The notes beneath the pieces were generated by a model. The model was given only the letters and a program-made list of their open reading frames with translations. It did not search any database and was not told the origin of the DNA. Positions 10,606 to 23,592 of a stretch of DNA of 64,000 nt are shown here, in pieces. A program made the position numbers and the translations under genes. Position 1 is the stretch's first letter; the number at the start of each line of letters is the position of its first letter. The DNA comes from Gliomastix tumulicola (Eukaryota > Ascomycota > Sordariomycetes > Hypocreales > Bionectriaceae), in assembly GCA_001599755.1 (NCBI GenBank), contig BCHX01000003.1, forward strand, positions 1,054,001 through 1,118,000, given 5' to 3'.

Positions 10606-11097
10606 CTAATTATCCTGGTGCCACCTGTGCATCTTCCGTTAGCTCTCTGTGAAACTGGTAAACCGAGGGCTGGGACGTACGAGTGGCCACATTCGCAGAA
10701 GTATATCACCGTAGAACCTTCATCAGCACTGCGCAGCTGCACATTGGCAAACTTGACTTCCTCTCGGCCACACTTCTCACAGGTCTCTTGTGCGGTGCCT
10801 TCGGTCTGTAGATTTTGACGATCGACGCTCTGGACACTGGACTGGAGCTTCTGTCGTAGAAAAGACGGGAAGTCGGAGGGGTTGCTGTGTGTAACGATCG
10901 TCTTTGAACCAGTATCTGAGGAAAAATAAGACATTAGTCGTACGCCTCACCATCACCATTGGTGCTACTAGAGCAAACGAACCTTTGTTTTCAGCACCAC
11001 AGCATTCGCAACTCAAGACGTTTCGCTCAGTGCCCTTGGTCGCAGGAAGAAGATTTCCGCAATCGGTGCAGAAGACGACAGATCCAATGGCAGCCAT
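10606..11097 (-). CDS. rpa12: RNA polymerase I subunit RPA12
   Basis: Exons 11097-10983, 10915-10681 and 10624-10606 give 122 residues. The N-terminal zinc ribbon uses C10, C13, C30 and C33; the C-terminal TFIIS-like ribbon uses C84, C87, C112 and C114, with the acidic-loop sequence RSADEGST before the last pair. The final 19-nt exon is placed by the branch GCTAAC and acceptor GCACAG and yields CGHSWHQDN at the end; a nearer AG would leave a 34-nt intron, which is too short to be likely. RPA12 supports RNA cleavage and termination by Pol I in the nucleolus. The CxC spacing (C112-C114) differs from the usual CxxC. Confidence 0.9.
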
Positions 11098-11645
11098 GAT
11101 CAAAGCTATTGTTTCGTTTCACACTGAATTATAAAGGCGAGGAAGGAGCTGTTAGATAAGTATCGTTCTTTAATGGAGGACGGTAGGTGGTTGAGGTGGA
11201 AGGCACATGTCGTCGCTCCTACCTGAGCGAAGGAAAAAAAAAGTAGGGCCTGCAAGATAAGATAAGCCATGCGACCAACAGGTGGGGCATGTCTGCGCAC
11301 GGGCCAATTAGAACGTCGTCAGTTGTTGGTGCAAGGCTACGTACTTTGTTCTAACGGAGCTAGGGATGCTCTTTCCTCCAACATTCATATTCACACTCCT
11401 AGCTGCAAGCGGTACGATGAAGCCCGCGACGTCCTCTTTCCTGCTCAACTGAGTCGCGGAACATCGCGCCTTCTTTTATGACTTATTTTACGGCTATTCG
11501 GGCCCCAAATCGCTTCGACCCCCTGCCGCTCGTTTGCGCGCGCCGTGCTCTACGGTCATTTCGCAGGCGATAGACTATCCGCTCCTTCCCTCAATTGAAT
11601 GGATCATGGGATTCAGTCCCCTTCTGCCATAACGCACGAGCAGCC
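11098..11645. promoter_or_regulatory. Bidirectional promoter region, RPA12 / SCC2
   Basis: 548 bp between divergent start codons. Holds the tandem GATAAG motif at 11256-11266 and a further single AGATAAG near 11150. No coding signal. Confidence 0.6.
11256..11266 (-). promoter_or_regulatory. Tandem GATA-like motif CTTATCTTATC
   Basis: Perfect copy on the strand of RPA12, 158 bp before its start codon. Reads GATAAGATAAG on the plus strand. Confidence 0.6.
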
Positions 11646-14600
11646 ATGGCCAACCATAGACAGCGTCCCGATACGAACGGTCCTCAGAATGGGACCTCTG
11701 TCCATGGAGGCTCTTCCAGTCACATGCAGCCCACACGACCACTGACTCTCCGAGAGTCGCTACCTTATTCACCGCAGCTCACTACGCTCCCCTTCATCCC
11801 GGGTCAGTTATTCACGATATTTTCAGTGTCGCGCAGTCTATTCTAACTAGGGGCTAGATTTGGTGCCGAACCCTGTGCCGGGGTCCGGGTCTCCGTCACT
11901 CAAAGACTCCGAGCTGTTCACGCAGTACGACCTAGAGAATATCAATCGCGAGGCCGGCAGCCCGGGCCATGTCTCGAAGAACATGAAGCAAGCGACGGAG
12001 AATGTGCTTCATGAGTTGAAGCCGACGCTCAGGACTCAATAGTAAGGATACACTTACTTCCTCACTGCCCAAACACGCTAACGTACCAAAGTAAATTCCG
12101 TCCAGTGACCCGACTACAAACCGCTTCGAATCCGAGAGCAAGCCTGTCCCAAGACCTCTCCCCTATGGCAAAGACAATCTACGAGCGCGTTGGGGATTAC
12201 TTCAAGGCCACGAAACCAAACACCGCAAGCCCTTCAACAGCCAACGGGCCAACGAAAGGGCAGCCCAAATCTGCGGGCAAGGCTCAGCCGATGCCACGCA
12301 GCAATGTGGCAGCGGCCCATACCTCGAACAACTCTCAGGCGCATAAATCCAATGCAGTCAAGATAGAGGTGGCGATCCCTTCGAAACAGTCGATAGAAGT
12401 CATCCCTGCCACGAACTCAACAGCTGCAGCTATACCAAAGGCCGAGACGACAAACGGCACTTTTGACTCCAGTACTCTGGATTCAATCCCTGTGAAATAC
12501 CCTGCCGTGGTTCCTGTGCAGGATCCCATGCAGGACGAGCTGGGCGAGATTCATGTGCAGGAACCAAAGCCAGGCTTCCGCATCGAACTCCCCTCCTCAA
12601 CAATCAACAAGGATGAATATATCGAGGTCGCTGAAGTCATTGAAGCGCCTCAAAACCTCTCTCGTCCTAAGCAGCTGCTAGCTCCAGAGAGTAGCCAGGG
12701 CGTGATTGGGGAGAGCCTTGATCATCGGCAGAGAGCCCAGTCAGCCCTCACGGAGCTTCAGCGTCGAATCGAATCCATTCTGGGCGCAGTTCAAGCTGTC
12801 TTCAACGGCGAGCCCGGCTACGACCATCTAGTCTACCTGACATCAGACCAAGAGCCCACGATCACTGGCGACGAGCAGAGAAAGCTACACACATCGATTC
12901 AAAAAGTCATTGGCTTGGGCTGCTTTGACCGAGTTCCTGTGGAGGCTCTTAGTCAGATCCTCAGGCTAAGCGAAGGAAGTTTGAAGGAGGCAATAGCCGC
13001 GGACCTCCAACTTGACAAAGAATGGGACGAATCGTCGGCATCGACATGGGTACAACAACTACCCGTCCTAGAGACGGCACTCAAAGCAGCACGGACGAGC
13101 ATGCGCATTCTATCTGGAGGCCGACAAGATCGCCAACTTTATTCGGAAAGCGTCATTGAAAACAGCGTCAAGGTGTTTCAGAAGGCAGCAGACGATATTA
13201 TCGGTCCGCTTGTGGAACTCCGAAACTCTGGTCCTTCGGCCAGCATTTTCAAGATATTGGCAAAGCAGAAAAAGGAGATCTCTCCTCTCTTCGTTAGCTG
13301 CCAGAAGCTTCTCGGGCTGCTTGCCGAGATGGTACTGAAACCCCAATTATCTGACCCCGCGACCAACAAACTAGAGTTCGTCGCATCGAACCTCATATTC
13401 GTGGACAATGCATACTACGAGAAAGACTCCCTTGTGGGAGTTCAGAAGTTTGATGGTATTCGCTCTGCTGCCATGGATACCCTTTGCCAGATCTTTCTTG
13501 TGAAACCGTTACAGAGACAGGGCATCCTCAACGAAATCTTGACGTCTCTGTCCAAGCTTCCTGGCAATAAGCAAAGCTCCAAACAGTACAAGCTGTCCGA
13601 CGGTGGAAGCATACAGCCTGTTTCAGCCCTGATCATGAGACTAGTCCAGGCTAGCTCAGCTAGACCGGAAAAAGAAGCACAATACCACCATGTCCCGACT
13701 CAGGACGATGAGAATTCGAATAAAGACCAAGGTGCTGGTGAGCCGCAAATGAAACTTCAGAAAGCACATGTGTCTTCTTCGATCACGATCAACGATGAAC
13801 ATCGAGGTGCCGAGCAGCCAGAGACTGCTATGCTAGAATTGGGCACATTCTGTCAAGCCCCAATCGAAGATGCGAAACTCAACGCAATGATAGTTATTTC
13901 CTTCCTGGTTCAGCGCGCTGTGGGATCAAGCAAATCTGCGGAGACGCCCTTCAGAAACATTCTGGATCACTGTGTGGATGACTTCACTGTGTGCCTAGAG
14001 TCTATCGATTGGCCGTCGGCCGAGGTGCTGCTACGGTGTCTGATGACTCAAATGGTTCATCTGTTTGAAGGAGAAAGGACACCTGCTCCTGTCAAAAGCA
14101 TGGCTCTCGAGATCTTGGGCAATATGAGTGCCGCAATTTCGCGACTGTGTTCCCAGGTCAAGAAGACGGCCAACTCATCAGAGGGCGCTCATTCCGACGA
14201 ACTCTCCCAGTTCCTATCAGATCTAGCCAACCAAGCTCTCGATCGAGAAGTGCAGCCGAACCAGGTTGTGTCGTGGACGGGGCCATACCGTGTGGCTCTT
14301 GAGTACCTTGAGTCACAAGCTTCCAATGACTCGCATCTAGCAAGCGCATCTTCGTATCTTATGAACATCTGGGCTGGTGGCGCTCGCGCCTATTTCGGAA
14401 GCCTACCTGAAGATAGCCGCAGGAGTAACGGGGAGCTCGGTCGCCTGGCTTATAGGCTGCGAATGATGGTCGAAGACCGTGCATGGCTCTCAAGCCAGTT
14501 TGAGTTCAACGCTGTCTCTTTGAATCAGGCTAAGCTTGCTTATTCTGTCGTGTTGTTGGGCTCTCCGTTGTGCGAATCTTTCGAGCGAATCTTCAGCATG

Positions 14601-17309
14601 CTGCTCGGCTCCATGAGTAGTGATCAGGCCACAGTACGCAGTAAGAGCTTGAAAAGCGTCAACACCGTTTTGGAGACGGATCCTTCCATACTGGACCGTA
14701 ATCCCATGATCATCGACCGCATCCTCGAGTGTTCAAGGGATCTGTCATCGCTGGTACGAGAGGCTACACTAGGCCTCATGGGTAACTGCATTCAGATGCG
14801 GCCTAAACTGGAGTCGTCGTTCATACCACACATCATGGAGCGTGTCTCTGACGCGGGTGTATCAGTTCGCCGACGAGCCATGAAGCTTGCTCGCGACATC
14901 TATCTGCGGAACAAGGATAGGAACTTGCGCAGTCACATAGCGAGTGGCCTGCTCCGACGCGTGATATCCGATCTCGACGATGGCGTCAAGGAAACCGCCA
15001 GACAGATGGTTGAGGAGATCTGGTTTGCTCCTTTTTACCAGATGGACGATACGGCGGTCTTCCAGACCTCCCTGGCAGAGCATACCGTCCTCATCATCCG
15101 TACTGTGAGGGCTGGAGGTGTTAGCGACATGCTTGACAAAGTCCTACAATCCATTCTCAAGAGCGAAAAGAAGGGTGCAAACGGGCCATTTGATGTATGC
15201 GCCAAGCTTGTGTTCAACTTGTTTGGTTATATCAATAACCCCGAGGCGGAAGACTCAAGCGTGCCTTCGGGTCGTGACGCTCTCCATGTGCTGACCATCT
15301 TTGCACGGGCAGATCCCAAGCTCTTCACATTCGAACAGATGCGACTTCTCAGACCTCATCTGGCTAGTTCAGAGACCCCTGAGGATCTAGCAACTTTCCG
15401 AGCCGTGGTGGCCATCCTGACTTGTGTCCTGCCTCAACTGTCGGCTGTTCATACCGATTTCATCACAGAGCTCAAGAACACACTTTTGCCCAAGATGGGG
15501 AAGATTGATCAACGGCCAGTCTTGCAAGATCTTGGGGCCTGCATTCGAGTCGTTCTTGACTTACTCGGAACGTTAGGACCGATTGTTTCCCTTGCAAAAT
15601 CCGTCTTGGTGGGTGTTCATAGGCTGCAGCCGCCACATCGAATGCAGGGAGTCGAAATCAGGAAATTGAGACTCTTCTCGTGGCTCCTGGGAATCATTGC
15701 GCAGCATTTCGACCTCGATTCGCAGCTTGATGTGTTCAAAGCTACATTCAAGGACTTCAAGGGCGATACCGTCGCTCGGCTGATGGTTGATAAGTTGACG
15801 CCCTTCACTTCGACGGCCCAGGACCCCGAAACTCGCAGGACCGCTGTTGAAGGCATCGCTGCCGTTTGCCAAGCCTGGCCGCGGAATTATACCCTGCCCA
15901 AGGTCTGGACGGTTTTTCAACAGGCATTCCAAGACCGGGACCAAAGACTGGAGAATCTCATCCTGCTGTCCTTCAAGGAGTTCCTTCTGACTGAAGAAAA
16001 GCGCTCGGAGGCATCAAGTAAGGCTGATGGTACCGAAAAAAAATCGCTCACAGTCATGGGTGGTACAAGCTATGATGATGTTGCGAGTGCCACTACGCAG
16101 CGATTCTTAAAGGAAATCACACGAATCTCCCTTGCTACCCAGGATGGGCACGCCTTGCTAGCCCTTGAAGTTCTGGCAAGCATCAACCGGCAGGGTTTGA
16201 CACATCCCAAGGAAACTGGTGTCACGTTGATCACGCTAGAAACGTCATCAAACCCTAAGATTGCTGAGCTGGCCTATCAGGAGCATCGTGCCCTGCACGA
16301 GAAGCATGAGTCTACGGTTGAGAGAGAGTACACGAAGGCGGTCCAGTCAGCCTACGAATACCAGCGAGACGTTGCGAACGACACTCGAGGTGCTACCCTC
16401 GACCCTCCCCAAGCAAAGCTGCACAACATGATGGACGTTTTGAAGATCAGCAAGATCAAGAACAGACAGAGATTCTTCGAAAAGCTTGTTGCTCTCTTTG
16501 AGTTTGACATGGCCGCGCTCGACGTCGAGGCAGATCCACCTCCTCACCTCGATTTCTGCCGCTTTGTCGCCGAAAATATTGCATTCTTCGAGTACCAAGC
16601 TGTTGGTGAGCTGCAGACCGTCGTGCACAAGATGGAGCAGCTTGTGTCGACCGCAGGGACGTCAGTTGCCCAAGCTATCGAGACCGAGATTTTGAACAAT
16701 CGGATGGATGTGAATATGGATGCTCAGATTCAACAACAGCTCAACGAGAATGAGCCCCACGGACAAGAGCCAGAAGTTCCTGTGGATGTCGATCCTCGTC
16801 GACTACGAGAACTAGCCACTGCGGCTATCATTCTGCTTCTCATCTGGGAGGTTCGCACCCATCTACGTCGGCTTTATGGTATGGGCGCCCATCGTCACGA
16901 CAGCAAAGCCAAGGCTTTGGTGAAGGATCTGAACAGAGCACCTACCAAAACGCAGGGAATACACTGGGACAAGTTTTGGGAAGAGATTTCGGCCCTCCCT
17001 AATGGTCTCCAGACTCCCGAGTACATGGTCAAGGCTTGCAAAGCGCTTGTTGAGATGATGAGTGTCGACAAAGACGTTCGAGTTGCCGATGGCGACGACG
17101 ATATGGATATAGAAGGTCCTTCAACACCCAGCGACGACGAAGATGAGCAGGGGGACAGAGGACGCAAGCGGAAGAATGCTTCGACTCCAGGCGGGCGCAA
17201 GAAGCGGGCTCGATCCGGTTCGCAGCCTCGAAAGCGAGGTCGACCTCGCAAGAACCCGGCTCCTGCAGAGCAGAGCATGGACCCTGAATCAGACATAGAC
17301 TGGGTCTAA
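11646..17309 (+). CDS. mis4: Cohesin loader SCC2/Mis4 (Nipped-B family)
   Basis: Exons 11646-11802, 11858-12041 and 12092-17309 give 1852 residues; both introns have CTAAC branch sites and the phases agree. The N-terminal quarter is polar and low-complexity, as expected for the segment that binds the Mau2/Scc4 partner. The central and C-terminal parts are helical repeats of the HEAT type, with the family-typical stretch around VSDAGVSVRRRAMKLARDIY and the following GVKETARQMVEEIWF. The Scc2-Scc4 complex loads cohesin onto chromosomes in the nucleus. The last 60 residues are very basic after an acidic patch and include KRGRPRKNP, an AT-hook core. Size and order fit filamentous-fungal Mis4/Scc2. 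It is divergent from RPA12. Confidence 0.9.
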
Positions 17310-17868
17310 GGTTTGATTTCTCGAAATTTCGCATACTTCGGTTCGATCTGGCGTTTAGGTACGCCTTGTATTTATAAGAAAGAGACTTGGGCAGGGGCAG
17401 GGGCAGGGGTGCCTGGCGGCCCATGGAAGGGCGGAGGCGAGCTGGCGCCCTGGCTGCTACAGTTATCGGGATATGGCGCTTTTTCAACATCAAAAGACGG
17501 CGTTCTACGGTCATGGGGAGGCATTGGCCAGGGTTGATATTGAAGATACCTACCTCGTTTAGACTCGATGATAATTTGCACACAGTGGAGGCGAGAATCG
17601 GGGATTTGACACATTGTACTTCAGTCTCTATTTCCTAGCCGACTACCCGATTGATACAATTATTAGACAAATACACAGCTTGAGAAAAGATTGTGCATCT
17701 TTTGATAGACATCGCCAATATGTGTGTGAACGCGGGCTCGTGAATGGCCACGGGATGGGCGTGGCATCAACATACAAGGATAAAAACAATATACAGATGA
17801 CTTAACTCACACTGAATGAACAGTGCTATATCTCCGTTGCACGAGTTCCTCTCAGTGCTTGCTAATCA
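17310..17868. other. Convergent 3' regions of SCC2 and IML1
   Basis: 559 bp between two stop codons on opposite strands. A G-rich imperfect repeat, GGCAGG, occurs near 17392-17408. Nothing else identified. Confidence 0.6.
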
Positions 17869-20800
17869 TCACTGGTCTCGCGGTTTCTGGCTTCCGAGGC
17901 CTAGGCCATCCAGCTGCAGACTTCCCCTCCGGAGAAACGACATGGGGCTTCCCATCCGCACACTCGCACCGAGGTGGCCGCCCTCACTGCCAAGGACGCC
18001 AGGAGGAAGTCCCAGCGACGGGATGCTCGCCTCCGGCACGGCCTCCAGGCCAGACGGCATGCCAATCGTGGATGGTGTCCCCGGGACGACGGGACTCTTC
18101 TCCAGCGTCTCCTTGTAGAACTCCTCCAGGCCGGCAGCATCCCGGCAGAAGGCTTCCAGGTCCGTAGCGACGGTCTCTGCCTCGGGCGGCAGCATTGGTT
18201 GATGCGGTGCGGGCGGGTTGACGGGCTTGAGGGCCGGGGACTGGTGGTAGAATGTGGGCTTGACCATTGGGGAGGACATGGGCGTCGAGTCGGTGTTATT
18301 GTTACTGTTACTGTTGTTGTTATTGTTATTGTTATTATTGCTGCTGCCGCTCGTGGTAGCGATGGGTGTGGCCACGGCGTTGTTGTTGTTGTTGTTGTTG
18401 TTGCTGTGTGCAGTGTAGGAACCCGTGGACATCATGCGGTTCCCCGACTGCAGGCGAAGCTGCTCCCTGTGGTGACCTGCAGCCCAGTTGTTGAAGACGC
18501 GGTTCGCGAGGAGCAGGAACTCGCCCTTGTCTGTGATCTGTGCGAGCAGGACGCCCGAGCGGTGGATGTACTGGGTGTACTTGTAGTCAGGCCGGCCCCA
18601 CGAGTATCGCACGTCGACATTGCTGGGGAAGCTGGACGCAGCCTCGAAGTCGAGGACAAAGTCGAACTTCTTGAGAATGGCCGTCTGGTAGAAGTGCTTC
18701 ACTGGGTTCGTCTGCGGCCCGAGAGAGTTGGGGTCAAAGTAGGACTCGGGCTTCTGGTCGGGCGGCTGGACGGCGAGCTGGACGGTGTAGGGCTTCCGGA
18801 AGGGGTTGCTCTCTGTGATGGCGGCCGCCTCTCTGATGGGCACCTCGACGAGGCGGAGGCCGTACGAACTGGCCTCCCTCGCCCAGGTCTCGACAGCGTC
18901 CTGGATGAGCTTGGCCGTGGCGTTCATCCAGTCGATCCGGATGTGGTAGCAGTTGTCGGGGTTGTGCAGACGGTCGTAGTGCAGGTCAACACGCTCCGGG
19001 CGATAGGACCTCTTCCGGTGGTCGACGTCGTACTTGATGACCTTGCTAAGGTCAACGCGGGGTTTGATACCGCGTCCATCGGGCTGGAGGATCGGCGTGG
19101 ATGAAGACGTGGCCGGGGAGCGATCATCCGCAATCGACGTCGGCGTTGGACGGCCAGCAGTGCGAGGCGAGTCTCTGCTCGTGCTATCGGGAGTGATGGC
19201 CGTGTCTCGACGGCGACTCTGGAACCAGCCGGGTTGCGGTTTCGCAAAGTCGCTCGAGAACTGGTAAAAGTAGTTGCCGTCTCGGAACTGATGTCTCTTC
19301 TCAACGTGGACGAACAGACCCTTGTTCTTGTCGCTCTTCGGGTCACCAACTTCCTTGTCCTTGGCTTTGTTCTTGCCGTCGTCGCCTATCACCATCAAGG
19401 CGTTACCCAGGGCGACAGCATCATCGCGGTTCTCAAGGTCTTCGAAGTTGTCCAACAGCCAAGACGTCATGTCAGACCCGATGAAAGAGTTGTAGTGCAG
19501 TCGGAGGTGCCACCGGCGGTTTCGTAGGGGGACACCGCCATTCTCTGCAGGCTGTTGCATCGCTTCGGCCAGGGCGGCGAGATTCAGATTTGACTTTGTA
19601 AAGCGCTCCTTGCTCGATAGGAGCTGGCTTTTTCGTGCGCCTGCCTCGAGGCCTTCGATGAATGGGAGTGACTCAAGCTCAGCCGTGATGACCGTTGACG
19701 GGTCCTCTGTCTTGTAGACAATGTTCAGAGGACTGGACTCGGCATGTCTGCTGCTAACAGACTGGAAACGGCGCTCGGAAGGCGGCACCCAACGATGTCT
19801 CTGCCACAAGTATGCCAGTCGCTTGATGCCCTCGATCCGCACCTCTTCGGGGTTATCCCCGTACTGAGTCTTGGAGTTGGAGCTGCTCAGTGGCACCAGA
19901 GGGATGAGGACAAACCGCGCCCTCCAGAATCGCAGACCCTCCATCATCTCATCGTGATGACCAGCCAGGAAGGAGTCGATCGTATTCCAGTTCCGTTCAG
20001 GGTTGGGTGCCAGGATGTCAACATTCTGGGTATGGTAGCACTCGTCGAGTAGTGTCCGGATCGCCGGCTTGTACTTGGAGGAGAATTCCTGCGCTCCCTC
20101 TGGCAGCTTAGGCGGCTTCCTCGTGTAGATGTTGATCTCGACTTCTGTGCCGTTCACACACGAGAGCTCGTGGATAGTGTTGCCCACGGACATGAAGACG
20201 CTGGTGCCATCCTCGAGCGATTGGTCACGGGAGAAAATGTCGGCTATCTTGACGAGCTTTTGCCCAAATGCTTTCGCCACAGCAGGGCCGATGACCACTT
20301 GAAAGCCTTGCGAGAACCTCAGGTTGATGAGCTCCTTCATGAACTCCTGACGTGACTTGGGCTCCTCGACCAGGTCGTCATCCGGATCTTGGTCAATATT
20401 GTACGGGTGCCTCTGGTACTCAGTGTCAAACTGAGCCTTGGTGGGGAAGTACTCGGTCGTCAGTGGCACGGCAGCCGGACAGCAGAGTGTTTTCCACTTC
20501 TGGACCTTCATCTCGGAGGTTTCTGGGAACACGTGTTGCCACCTGCTGTAGAGCACTGAGTCATCGATCCGGTGTCTCTCCGGGTTGGAGGGGTTCAACA
20601 GGGTCAGCCAAGGGGTAATGGCTGTCGTTGGCGACAAGTTGGTCGACAATTCTGCCACGCCGCCAGCCCGCAGCTTGTTCGTGTAGACCTTCTGAGCATC
20701 CTCTGCGCGAAGGACATTGGAGTGTTGGATATCCCTGTCATCAAGCTTCCGCTCTCTCCGCGGCACGTAGGACGAAGACGGCCCTCCCTGATATCCCTCT

Positions 20801-23592
20801 CTAGAGCCAGGAGGTGCGCCTAGCGACCGGAAATCTGAGCCTCGAGAGATTGGAATGCTTGGGGTTGATGGGCTATTCTCCGGGATCGGCTCTGGGGCAT
20901 CGAGTCTCATTCGGCGGACAGACGAGCTCTGGCTGTGTATGGTCTGTGGTGAGGACGACCTCAGGGCTGCACGGACGAACGGAGTTGACGCGTGCGGATC
21001 TGTGGAAGCCCTGTCGGACGCACTGACGCTTTCTATCTTGACCTCTGATATCGTGGCTCTGGGAGCAGCTACACCAAAGCCACGCTGGCCAAGGCTGATC
21101 TGCCTCATGAGTTTCGGCGGCTTCGCGGTCGACGACGATGATTTCGAAACTTGGATAGATGGCTGGGATGCCCTGGACGCATACGAGCCAGGGCGCGTAG
21201 TAGGCGATTTCTCCGTCTCCGGCATTTGGCTCATTGAGACCTTCCTCAGAGATCTGCCGATGCTCTTAACTCTCTGCTCTGGCAGAGACGTGCCAAACAC
21301 CCTCGAGTCCTCGGCGAGCTGGCGTCTAGCCTCATCATCAAGCTCTCCGCTAGGTTTGGACGCTGTGTGATGCCTCCTGCGTTGAGGGAGTTTGGCTCTG
21401 GTGTCGTCAAACTCTTTAAGCTGCCTCCAGAGAGATTTCTCGCCAGGTCTGACCATCCTGTCGGGCTGGAATTTCTGAAACCCATAGACGTAATCAACAA
21501 GGCCATCCGGGGTCCGCCTGTTAGCATGATACACGGTATCGTCAATGCGAGCTTGTCCTGCCTTCGACGTAGAGACAGGCTCGAGCGCGCTAGCCGGGAA
21601 ATTGGTATCTGACTGTAGAGGCAGAGTTTCGATCTCGTTGGTCTCGAGAATACTCCTCATCTGCAGATCATACATTCGACATCTCATCGTGAAATCATCA
21701 TTTTGGTCATCCTCCTTCTCGACCTTGTTCGAGACGGAGAGTGCAATGCCCGCATAAGACAAGGCCTCATCCGACGTACCGGTCCAGAAGGACACATGCA
21801 ACCACTGGGGTAGGGCGTAGCACCATTCGTCATTTGTCCTCATCGAGCCAAACGAATCGACGTGGCGTGGTAGGCTGGAGGCTTTGAGCGGGGAGAGAGA
21901 CTCCATCGTCAGCGACTGGTAGCTGCCAAAGACGGGGGTTTGGTGATGAGGAGTGCTCTCCCGACTCTGTAGCGATCTGGCCATGTGACCACTGCTCTGC
22001 ATCTTCCCCTCTACAAATTGAGGGTTCCGGTATTTGAAGAGGGGTACAGAGTGCAGCGGCATCCTCGGAAGGCACACGAGATCGATTCCTATACCGTTTC
22101 CCACCAGCGCCTCCGTTGTTCTCCGCAAAGTCTCGTAGTCGACTTCGAAGACACCTGGGCCAGGACTGATGACAATGATCGATATGCCGGTTCTCGTCAA
22201 ATCCCGATCGACGTAATCCAATGCGAACTGGGAGGCAGCCAGGTGGATGGCTTCCAGCACGTTTCCATACATGGCTGTCGTCGGCTCTGCCTTGATGGTA
22301 TTGGAGGGGACATTATCTTGGGCGTCCACGCCGCCCTCGGGATCGGCACACTTCTGAGCTCTTTGGTGATGCAGACTGATATCCCGCCGGAAAGAGTTGA
22401 ACTCCTTCTTGAGTTGGCGGAGGATCTTGGTCCACTCCCCGCTCGACATACCACTAACCACTACGCGATAGAAGTCCTTGTAGGGTCTCTTGTTCCCGGA
22501 TGGCTGTGTGCCAGTGTAGTAATCGGTGTCCAGGATATCGGTCGCGAGCTCGGTTGTGAGTCCAGTGTCGTACTCGACCCTGGAGAATAAGACAATGCTG
22601 ACCAGGTGTTTCACCTTCAACGTAGCCCATCTCTTAAACAGGGCTGGGAGGAAACCACCGACAACCTTGTTGAACATGATTTCCCCCGAGCTCTCCGAGT
22701 CAAAGTCCCACATCTCTTTGGCCATCTGGATAAACAGTACGTATCTGGCAGACTCGCTCCGGAAGATGGGTCGTGTGTCACGAGTAAAGAAGCCAGAGTG
22801 CACCCGTCGGCCTCTAACGAAGACCGCACTGACTTGTGCCTTGATCGTGCCCATAAACAAAATCGATTGGCCCTTGTAAATGGTTCGCTGGGTAAGTTCG
22901 CCGACTGTTAGTCTCCAAAGATCCGACCGTGAAAGATACTGATCCTTGAAGAACAGCTCGACATGTGTAGCCTCGATCGCTGGATTGTCAGTTCCGATCT
23001 AGGAGCAGGGGGTTAGTTATCGCGATGACGATCTAGAAAGCAGCTAGGAGGAGTGACATACAGGAGCCAGAATGACCTGTGACCCTCTCTTCATGCCGAA
23101 TGCATCTGCGATATGCGTGGCCACCAACACATCAACATCCGGTTGACGAAGCTTCATCTCTTTGGGCATGTCCTTGGCAACGAAGACATAGCGATTGCTT
23201 GTGTAGTCCTGGTCCGAGGGGGAGATGTTGCGACGGCCAGTGCCCTGGTAGTCCCATGGCTGCTTGTTGACGCTCCCGTATGTTGTTTTCGAAGTGTCCC
23301 CCCTGAGCGCAGTGATACCCATAAGTGTGTCCGGCTTGAAGTCGGGCCCCAAGCGATCGAAATTGAGTAGGACCTCGTCCTTGACATACCCAGCAATTAT
23401 GCCGACAACGCAGTAACGTTCGCGGGGTTGTGTCCGGGACTCCTTGACGGTTGAGTGAGTCGAAACGCTCCGGGGAGAGGCGGGCGAGTCGGCGGAAGAT
23501 CGGTCGGGGCTTGAAGCACGGGCTTGTCGTAGACGTGACCAGGGCCGGCCGCGGCGCGGGGCCGAGGATGTCGGCAGAGGATAGCGAGACAT
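17869..23592 (-). CDS. iml1: IML1/DEPDC5, GATOR1 (SEACIT) subunit
   Basis: Two exons, 23592-23062 and 22998-17869 (intron 63 nt with branch CTAAC), give 1886 residues. The start MSRYPLPTSS is the first ATG in the frame. The IML1-type N-terminal domain spans roughly residues 180-560, and a long disordered Ser-rich segment follows. The DEP domain is near 1315-1400, with SFIGSDMTSWLLDNFEDLE as its core. The C-terminal domain includes IRIDWMNATAKLIQDAVE. Two poly-Asn tracts lie at about 1705-1745. The family forms the SEACIT/GATOR1 complex with Npr2 and Npr3 on the vacuole, which acts as GTPase-activating complex for Gtr1 and shuts down TORC1 when amino acids are short. The next gene upstream encodes an LST4/FNIP protein of the same pathway. 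Confidence 0.92.
18295..18402. repeat. GTT/ATT trinucleotide tracts coding poly-Asn in IML1
   Basis: Two tracts, 18295-18340 (mixed GTT/ATT/ACT) and 18379-18402 (eight pure GTT units), encode asparagine runs on the minus strand. The pure tract is the more likely to vary in length between strains. Confidence 0.9.

Noticed and set aside
10610..10646. Alternative last exon of RPA12 using the first AG (tail SELTEDAQVAPG)
   Set aside because: It needs a 34-nt intron. The next AG follows a canonical GCTAAC branch site and gives the family-like end CGHSWHQDN.
17974..19104. 376-codon plus-strand frame opposite IML1
   Set aside because: Antisense shadow caused by GC-rich third positions of the IML1 gene; composition is Val/Gly/Arg-rich and non-protein-like.
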